From the NCBI GenBank assembly GCA_008729055.1, contig SDUX01000007.1, forward strand, positions 1,598,064-1,662,063: a stretch of 64,000 nt of DNA, given 5' to 3'. The position numbers and the translations under genes were made by a program. Below the pieces are notes generated by a model. The model was not told the origin of the DNA. It searched no databases and worked only from the letters and a program-made list of their open reading frames with translations. Shown piece after piece: positions 56,723 to 64,000 of the stretch. The stretch is from Pyropia haitanensis (lineage: Eukaryota > Rhodophyta > Bangiophyceae > Bangiales > Bangiaceae). Each line of letters opens with the position of its first letter. Within the stretch, counting starts at the first letter, position 1.

Positions 56723-58749
56723 GGGAGGGGCCCGCGGCGGAGAGGGCGGGAGAGGCGACGGGCACCACGGGACGACCGGCACCGCCGTGGCGGCCGTCCC
56801 GTCCCGGCCGCCTCGCCGCCTCCCAGACTGGCGCGCCGCGCCGTGCGTGCGGCCTACCCGTTTTGTGTTTGACCGCGCCTCTGCTGCACGGTCGCCCCCA
56901 CCCGCGACGGCGGGTCGGGTCCAACGGCCGCCCAGGGGCGGCCGCCGCGGCCCGCCAGCCGCCGGCCCCCCACCCCAGCCGCCGGTCGCCCGTCCGTCCC
57001 CCACGGCGGCCGGCTGCGGACCCCCTCCCCCCCTGCCGCACGCGGAGCCATGACCACAAACACCGGCGCGCACCGCCGAGGCACGGTGCCAATGGCGGGC
57101 GCGGACGGCGGTGCCGCCCCGCCCATCCCGCCCCGCCGCTGGCCGCGCCGTCCGCCCCCGCGTGCCGCCGACCGCGCGCCACCGCCGCCGCCGCCACGGC
57201 CGCCGCCACTGCCGCCGCCGCCGCAGGGGCGCGCGCGTCGGCGCCGCCAACGGTGGCGGTATTGCCGCGGCCGGCACCCCTCCCCCCCACAGCACACCCA
57301 CTACCCCCCGGACGGACACCGACATGACCCTGTCACCGCCGGCAGCCGGCGGGGCACCGCCCACAGCCGCCACCTGCCCCGGGGGGCGCCGACGAGCACA
57401 CAAAGCACCCGACGCGCCGCCCATCAAGACGCCGCCGCCGCCGTGACCGTGGCGTCCGTCCGGTGCCCCATGTCGTTCCGCACGTGCTGTGCGTACGGCC
57501 GCGGGGGGGGGAGGGAGGGGGGAGAGTCCGCGGCACCACTTTCCGCCCCCGCCATGCGCCCTATCGATGCGGCCGCGCGGCCGCGTGCACGGTCTGGGTC
57601 CCCTGCTTGCAAAAGAGGGGACGCGCGCGCACCGTCCGCCAGCCCGCCAGCACCCTGGCCGCCATCACGGCCGCCGCCGCCGCAGCCGCCGCACCCGCAG
57701 CGACCGCCGCCACGGGGCCGCCTCGGCCGCGGCCGCGCACGGGGCCGACCACAACCCCCCCCCCAACGAAATACGTCGCCACCGTAGTGCGCTCCTCAAG
57801 GAGCCCCCCCCCACCACGCCGGCGCACGCGGGGTGGGCGACCGCGGCGGCGGCGGCGGCGGCGACGGCGACAGCGGCTGCCGCTGCATGCCGCCGTTGCC
57901 GTCGGCAGAGCCGGCTGCGTCGTCGGCACCGCCCTCCTTGTTTGGAAACGACAGAGGACGTGCGGCGGGTCGGGGGGGGGGACGCGCCCCGCGCGTCGCC
58001 GACCGCGGCGGCCGGGACCGCGGCGGCGGCGGCACCGTCACGGCCGCCGCCACCGCGGGCGGCGCGCGCTCCCCGCGCACCCGCCCGCCGCCGGCCGCCG
58101 CGGTCGTCCAGAGGCGGGACCACGCGACGGCGCGCGCCGCGGACAGCGGGCGCCGGGGGGACGGGCGGGGCGGGGGGGGGGGGGGGGGGGAGGGGGGGGG
58201 GTTTCCGCCGCGTCGCCCGCCGCGCCGGCCGCCCCCCTCCCGCTGCCACCGGCAGCACCCGCCACAGAGCGGGCGGGGCAGACGGGAGCCGCCACGGGCG
58301 GGTGCCGCGCACCGGCGCGGGCGGGCCGCGTCGCGCGCGGCGCCACCGACGCTGCCGGCGGGGGTACACACCCGCGCCGACGGGGAGCGCCGGGGGGGGG
58401 GGGCGGGGGGGGGGGGTGCCACCGCCGCGCACCACGCGCGACGGCGGGGCGGCGTGGCGGGGTCTGCCGGGATGGGAAGACCGCCGGGGGGGGGGAAGGA
58501 GGGGGGGGGTGGGAGCAGCCGCCGCCGCGGCGGCCGCCGCCCGTCGTCGTCGGGGGAGGGGGCAGCACCCAAAAAAAAAAAAAAAATGAGAGACTACAAG
58601 AAAACCGGCACGCTCCCCTACCGCAGGGTGGGGGGGGGGGGGGGCGGCGGCGGCGGGGAGGCTGGCGGTGACCGCCGCGGCCGGCACCGACCGTAGGCGC
58701 CAGAGGCGGGGAGGGGGCACGCGGCGAGCGGTCGCCCGTGGGCGGCCCG

Positions 58750-60430
58750 CAGCGCAGTGCGCATTGAACCGGGATCCGCTTCAGAGCCTCTTCAGGCCGG
58801 AAGGCGTTGAAGCAGCCTTGAATTTCCTTGAAGAGGTACCTCTTCAAAGCGCCGCGCGCACCGCGACACGGCCAAGTTAAGGTCCGATCTTCACACTTAG
58901 TGGCGTAGCCAATACAAAGAAGTACGATACTAAGGTCGAGCTAGGCGTGCGTTAAGGAGGGCCCCAGTACATTCCAACTCTTCTTAACTCTCCATGTCAG
59001 TCCCCATCGGCGCGAGAAACTCTGCCCGATTGCGGCCGACAAGAGGTCCCAACCCCCGGGTTGGAGGCGTCTGACGGAACCGAGCAAGCCGACACGGCCC
59101 CGGCCACAACCCTGGCCTGTCCCACGTGCTTCGGTCATCGCCAAGAGAGCGAGCGACACGATGTCCGTCACACGCGCACGGCCTATTCACCAGTGTCCTG
59201 TATGCCCCCCCCGCACTTCTCATCCCGTTCATTCCGGTGGCAAACGACCGCTTTCCGTTTTTGAGAAGCCACCCTCACCGCTGACGCCCTCCACTTCCCC
59301 GCGCATCGGGCGGAGTGAAAGATTGGGGGGGGGAGGGGGTTTGGCGACAGAAAGGGGCGCCGCATGCAGGCATGGGGACCGGGAAGTTTGGCGGGGGGTG
59401 GGTGCGGGAAGAGGAGGACGCGCCAGGGGAGGAGGTGAGCGATGAGGGGCGTCCGTGACGGCCAGGAGGGGGTGTCTGGGAATGGAGGAGGAGGCGTGGC
59501 CGGAAGGCATCGGGACGACGAGGGGGGGGGGGGGGGGGGGTTGAAGCGGAAAATTCGCGGTCGCGCCAGGGGAGGAGGTGCGCCATGGGTAGGCGTTGGT
59601 GCTGGCAAGTGCGTGGCAGCTGAAGCAGTTGCCTACAATTTACGGAGCAGATGCTCAGGTGTCCGTGAGGAGAAGGCTGGGGGGGGGGGGGGGAGGGGGG
59701 GGGGGGGGGGGGCAGAGACGTAGGCGAGTGTGCACTGAAGCTGCACGCGACACAGTCCTCGGCACGCTGGTGCCGGTTCAGGTGACTCCGCCGACCGAGC
59801 CAGCAGCGCATGCCGTAGCCAGAGACTGCTGCGGCATCAATGAACCCATCCAGCGTCGGGGAAGGAGCATCAGAGACTGCACGGTCGCGTACTTCGCTGT
59901 CCATTTGATGGAAGCAGTCCACAGAGACTCATCAAGCAAGCGAGATACAGGGTGTATCACTCGAGATCAACTCCGTTGAGCTTCGCAAGTGCCCAGAATC
60001 AAGGGCATAAACCCGGACTGCTTCGGCACACGAGCGGTCGAAAACCGTGCCGAGTGACGTACTTGGGTTAAGAGAGGCGCGATCACGACCTCTTCAAGCG
60101 GAGAGCGGGACGCGACCCCCTTAATCGATCGGTTGAATTTTGCTTGAATTTCCTTGATAAAACGCCAAACTCTTCTCGGTGCAGGCTCTTTCTCACGTCT
60201 CTGTATAGCTCTGTCTCTGGCGCACCTTGTGGTACCTCGCACGTCCTCGTTCACGTCCGCAAAGACGTTCATATCAAGGTTTATCAAGATCACTTCAAGG
60301 AATCGTGGCCTACGGTGCTTTCAGGAGGGGGTCTTCAAGCCTCCGGGCCCGATTTCCGCCCGGATCAGGCCTTGAAGAGGCTTTGAGGTGGATCCTGGTG
60401 CAAGGTGCACTGCGCAGCGGGTCCGCCGCC
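58750..60430. mobile_element. Lower-GC island bounded by diverged inverted repeats
   Basis: The left edge (from about 58753, GCGCAGTGCGCATTGAACCG) and the reverse complement of the right edge (to about 60412, GCGCAGTGCACCTTGCACCA) align over roughly 45 bp at about 80 percent, including GGATCC and AAGCCTCTTCA-like cores. TTGAATTTCCTTGA also occurs in direct orientation at about 58818 and 60148. The interior is clearly less GC-rich than its surroundings. No transposase is recognisable; the right edge is followed by an A18 run (60465-60482). A non-autonomous DNA element or a pair of head-to-head retroposed copies are both possible. Confidence 0.5.
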
Positions 60431-60464
60431 GTGGCGGGCGCCCGCGCGGTTTGGGTGGGGCGTC

Positions 60465-60482
60465 AAAAAAAAAAAAAAAAAG
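60465..60482. repeat. Poly-A run beside the right inverted repeat
   Basis: A run of about 18 A directly downstream of the repeated segment in plus orientation, consistent with a retroposed tail for the right copy. A similar run at 58570-58586 lies outside the left copy but in the same plus orientation, which does not fit a mirrored structure. Confidence 0.7.
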
Positions 60483-60897
60483 CGCCACGCCGCGGAGCCG
60501 ATCCCGCCGCGCCGTGCCCGCCGCGCACGGCGGCTCGTGTCTCCTCCCGCTCGGCCCCCGCCGGCGAGCCATCCCCTCGCCCGCCGTCACCCCCGTCGGC
60601 GTCCCCCCCCCCCCCGCCCCCCGCCCATCGTCGCCCCCCCCCGCCCCCGCCCCGTCACCCCCCCCCCCGCTACCTCCCGCCGCCATCGCGTGGGCGGTCA
60701 TCGGCGCCGCGCACGGCCTCCCCCCCAAGCACCCCCCCCCCCCCACCGCGCGGGCACCACCCTCCCCTCCCCCCGCGCCGCACGATGCGGGCGTGACCCC
60801 CCATGGCCGCCACGGATGATGGGGCCGCGGCCAACGCGGGCACCCCCACCCCCCCCCCCCCCCCTCCCGCCCTCCCCCCCACCGCCCACCCCACAGC

Positions 60898-61116
60898 ATG
60901 CCGCCGGCGGCCGCGTCGCGCCGCCTCACCGCCGCGGCGGCGGCCGCTGCCGCCGCCGCGGCGGCGGTGGTGGTGACGGCCACCGCCGCCGCGGCGGCAG
61001 CGGCCGCCGCGGCCGCCGCGGGGGGGGGGGGGCGGGGGGGGCTGCCGGCCGCCGCCCGCGGCGCGGCCGCCGCGGCGGACGCTGTGGTCGGCCGCCGCCA
61101 CGTGGCCGGCTGGTGG

Positions 61117-61157
<41 letters not shown>

Positions 61158-63305
61158 CGGCGCTGCAGAGCTGCTCGCGTCGCTCGACGCGGTGCTGCCG
61201 CCGCCGCCGCCGGCGCTCGCCAGGACGGGCGCCGCCGTGCTGGCGCCGCCGCGGCCGCCGCGTGCGGCTGTGGCGGCCGCCGCTGGCGGGTCCGTCCTCA
61301 CCGCCGGCCGCGTCGCGGCCGAGCCGTCGATCGTGCGCGCGGTGCGGGCGGCGGCGGCGGCGGGCAACCGGGTGCCGCCGCCGCCGCCGCCGCCGCCACC
61401 GCCGCCACCGCCGCCGCCGCCACCGCCGCTGCCGCCGCGGGAGTCACCCCCACCGGCGTCGGCGGCGGCAGCGGGGGCGCCGCCGGCGCCCACGTCGGAG
61501 CAGGAGCGGCTGGTGCGGGCGCTCGAGGCCAAGCGTCGCCGCCTCACCGCCGGCGGCCGCGGCGGGTGGCGCGGGGGGGGTGACGCCGGCAGACGGGGGC
61601 GGCCGCCGCGCCGTTGGCCGTGCCGCCGCCCGTGACGGTACGGGGGGGGGCGGGGGAGGGGGGGGGGGATGGGCGCGGTATCCGTGGGGGGGGGGGGGGT
61701 GGTGGTGGTCTTGGTCGGGGGGGGGGGGGCGGATGGCTGGGGGGGGGGGGGCGCCGCGCCTCCCCGCCCAGCCACGGCGCCTCCCCGCCGGGGGGGCGCC
61801 GCGGCGTCCCGCCCCGCGCCGCCGGGCGGCGTGCTGCCGCGCCCGCTGCCGCCGCCGCCGCTGCCGCATCGGACGACGACGCGGACCCGCTGGCGGCCGT
61901 CGCGGCCGCCGCGGTCGCCGGCCGCCGCGGGGTGAGCGGGACCGCCGTACGCGGCGGCAGCGACGACGATGATGGCGGCGGCGGTGGCGGCGGCCGCAAG
62001 CGGCCACGCCGGCCGCTCGACGTGGACGACAGGGATGGCGGGGAGGGGGCGGGGGGTGGCGCCCGCCGCGGCTGGCAGCGCCACCGCCGCGGCCGCGACG
62101 GCGGCGGCTGGTCCCGCCGCACCGACGCGAGTGACGAGGACGGCGAGGAGGGGGACGCCGACGGGGGCGACGCTCGCGGCGGCCGCGGCGGCCGGGCGCC
62201 CCTGCGGGTGTCGGCGCGGGCGCCGCCGGGGGGGTTCCGGCCGGCGCGCGCCAGCCTGGGCGCCCACCGGCTGGGGGGGGGGGGGTGGACGCGGCGGCGG
62301 CGGAGGTGGGGGGGGGGATGGTGGCCCCCGGGGGGGAGTCTGGGCGTCGGCGGCCGCGCCGCGGAGGCGGCGTCCGCGGCGGCCGTTGCGCACCGCCGGG
62401 CTGGCGGCGGTGGCGGCGGCGGTGGCGGCGGTGGCGCCGCGGGGGCGGCCGGGGGGGTGCGGGGATTCCGGTTGCCGCGGCCATTGGGCCTGGCAGAGGC
62501 CGACGCGGCGGCGGCAGACGCTGCGGTCACCGGTGGTGGGGACGGCGGTGGCGGCGGCGGTGGCGAGGGTGGCACTGGCGGCGCCGCCGCGGCGGACCTC
62601 CCCGAGGGGACCAACGTGGAGCCGCGGCTGGTCGAGATGATTGTGAACGGGGTGCGGGAGCGGAGCCCCGGCGTTGCGTGGGAGGACATTGCGGGCCTGG
62701 CGTTTGCCAAGGCGTGCGTCATGGAGGCGGTCGTGTGGCCGATGCGGCGGGCGGACCTCTTCTCGGGCCTCCGGTCGCCGCAAAAGGGGGTGCGCCTGTT
62801 TGGCCCTCCCAGGACGGGCAAGACGATGATTGGCCGCGCCATCGCGTCGCAGACGCGGGCGACCTTCTTCAACATCTCTGCGTCGTCCATGATGTCCAAG
62901 TGGGTGCGCGAGGGCGAGAAGACCGTCCGCGCGCTGTTTGGCGTCGCCCGCGCCCTCCAGCCCGCCGTCATCTTTCTCGATGAGGTCGACTCGCTGCTGA
63001 CGCAGCGGACCGACGGCGACGCCGAGGCGTCCCGCCGCGTCAAGACCGAGTTTCTTGTCCAGATGGACGGCGCCGGCACGTCCGCCGCGGACCGGGTGCT
63101 CGTCGTCGGCGCCACCAACCGGCCGCAGGAGCTGGATGAGGCCGCCCGCCGGCGGCTCGTCAAGCGCCTGTACATCCCGCTGCCCGACGCGGCCGCCCGC
63201 CGCGCGCTCGTCGCCCGCCTCTTGTCTGCGCAGCGGCACAGCCTCGACGCGGCCGGCCTGGACACCGTCGCGGCGCTCACTGCCGGCTATAGCGGCAGCG
63301 ACGCA
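60898..63305 (+). CDS. FIGNL1: Fidgetin-like AAA ATPase, C-terminus missing
   Basis: The meiotic-clade AAA core is clear from 62670: [13 protein letters not shown], the Walker A region [10 protein letters not shown] (62799-62826), Walker [12 protein letters not shown], the sensor VVGATNRPQ and the arginine-finger stretch [18 protein letters not shown]. It is closest to fidgetin-like 1 (microtubule severing or, for FIGNL1, RAD51 removal in recombination). The second Gly of the consensus GPPGTGKT is Arg (AGG at 62811-62813), although GxxxxGKT is kept. The N-terminal half (from the ATG at 60898: Ala-rich, then [16 protein letters not shown]) lies in another frame, joined across G runs near 61570-61690. 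The lid subdomain ends at TAGYSGSDA (63305), where the family continues with an essential helix pair; instead the 54-bp array starts. Without the lid and C-terminal helix the protein would not form hexamers. Confidence 0.85.
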
Positions 63306-64000
63306 CAGACGCAGGAAGAAACCCCTGATCCAATGCCAGCAGCCGACCGCCGCCAAGGTCGGCCGCTAGAGTCGCCCCCACGCCAGACAGCAGCCAACAG
63401 CAGAAGACGCCAGCAGCGGCCCCATGGTAAAGCCGCCGGCGAGCGCTGTCCTTGCGAGACGGACAGAAGCGGCTCGCCGCAAACGCCGGCGGCAAGCATC
63501 AACCCCCGGCTGCGCTAGTACTCGCCCGCCGCGAACGCCGGCATGAAGCTGTACTCCCCCGGCCATACCAGCAGCCGCTCGCCCGCAACGCCGGCGGCAA
63601 GCGCCACCCTCATCCGATACCAGCAGCCGGCCACAATCAAAGCCGGCGGCAAGCGCCGCACACGCGCGAACCGGCAACCGCCCGCCGCCAACAGCGACAC
63701 CAAGCGCAACTGGATCGCCAACGCCCGCACCTTCCTGCCGTCCAGCCTCGCGGAAGACGCCACCCCCGCCACCAACGCCAGCAACTGCGTGTTGCCAAAG
63801 CTAACGCCAAGCGCCACCGCCCCGCCGAGCACCGGCCGCCCGCAATCACCAGACGCCCCTCATTGGCAAGACTGGCGGCACGCGACACCCCCCCTGCCTA
63901 CGACAACAGCCACCCACCGCAAGCAGGCAAGTCAAGCCCCACCTCGCGGCCAACGCCAGCAGCCGCCTGCAGCCAACGTCCGCAGCAAGTGCCACCCACC
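63306..64000. repeat. Degenerate ~54-bp tandem array, copy 2 (runs off the window)
   Basis: Same family and orientation as 40750-44965. CGGCGGCAAGCGCCAC-like phrases recur at about 63490, 63541, 63597, 63647, 63700, 63750 and 63802. From about 63748 to the window end it matches 41130-41382 at a fixed offset of 22618 with only a few differences. The ATPase frame reads on into the array to a stop at 63516-63518, adding about 70 unrelated residues. Confidence 0.85.

Larger units (their letters stand above)
54691..58740. other. GC-rich gene-poor stretch
   Basis: Frames longer than 300 codons are open on both strands throughout and overlap one another, with Arg/Ala/Gly/Pro composition and no domain I recognise. 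It contains an 85-bp tandem pair, a perfect hairpin (56692-56722), G runs (58172-58201, 58391-58420) and an A17 run (58570-58586). A hydrophobic Val/Gly/Ala stretch on the minus strand near 57640-57790 is too biased to call. Confidence 0.45.

Noticed and set aside
57561..57929. A small membrane protein on the minus strand (VGGGVVVGPVRGRGRGG region)
   Set aside because: Hydrophobicity comes from GCC/GTC-biased repeats; no ATG in good context and no family motif.
1..64000. tRNA and rRNA genes
   Set aside because: I looked for the conserved T-loop sequence GGTTCGANNCC and relatives and for rRNA cores; a few partial matches (for example near 2813 and 29671) lack the rest of a tRNA fold.

Overview
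The window reads as nuclear DNA of an extremely GC-rich eukaryote. The gene families are eukaryotic: a class II trehalose-phosphate synthase/phosphatase, a fidgetin-like AAA ATPase, a C2H2 zinc-finger protein, a bZIP factor, an E3-binding-protein-like E2 relative and a METTL13-type methyltransferase. Starts are ATGs in Kozak-like context, genes sit singly on both strands with no operon spacing, and nearly all coding sequence is intron-poor with long Gly/Ala/Pro tracts from GCC/GGC repeats. A bangiophyte red alga (Porphyra/Pyropia type) is my best guess. This is inference; another GC-rich alga is not excluded.

Layout. 0-5.6 kb: a 456-bp exact direct repeat pair enclosing 957 bp, then gene-poor DNA. 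5.6-8.3 kb: C2H2 zinc-finger gene (+). 8.3-10.1 kb: gene-poor DNA with a cluster of inverted repeats. 10.1-14.6 kb: trehalose-phosphate synthase/phosphatase (-), divergent from a methyltransferase gene (+, 15.5-17.4 kb) across a 0.9-kb intergenic region with CCAAT-type boxes. 17.9-24.3 kb: a bZIP locus (-) buried in homopolymer and trinucleotide repeats. 24.3-30.1 kb: gene-poor. 30.1-31.2 kb: E2/protein X-like gene (+). 32.0-32.9 kb: thiamine-phosphate synthase (+). 33.3-35.6 kb: predicted single-pass surface protein (-). 38.8-39.9 kb: a low-complexity protein with KEN and D-box degrons (+).

40.8-45 kb holds a degenerate ~54-bp tandem array ending exactly where an amine-oxidase-like C-terminal reading frame begins. 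46.3-47.2 kb is a TrmB-like methyltransferase carrying a 10-bp tandem duplication and an in-frame TAG. 48.6-53.7 kb is a higher-order tandem array: ~270-bp monomers inside ~1.75-kb units, three copies. 58.7-60.4 kb is a lower-GC island bounded by diverged inverted repeats. 60.9-63.3 kb is a fidgetin-like AAA ATPase cut off inside its AAA+ lid by a second copy of the ~54-bp array, which runs off the window.

The genes do not form one pathway. They are housekeeping enzymes (trehalose metabolism, thiamine synthesis, a 2-oxoacid dehydrogenase component, tRNA or protein methylation) and regulators. The most notable signals are structural: the two nested or shared tandem-repeat families that abut broken genes, and coding frames that repeatedly shift inside C/G runs, mostly in the direction expected if one base is missing.
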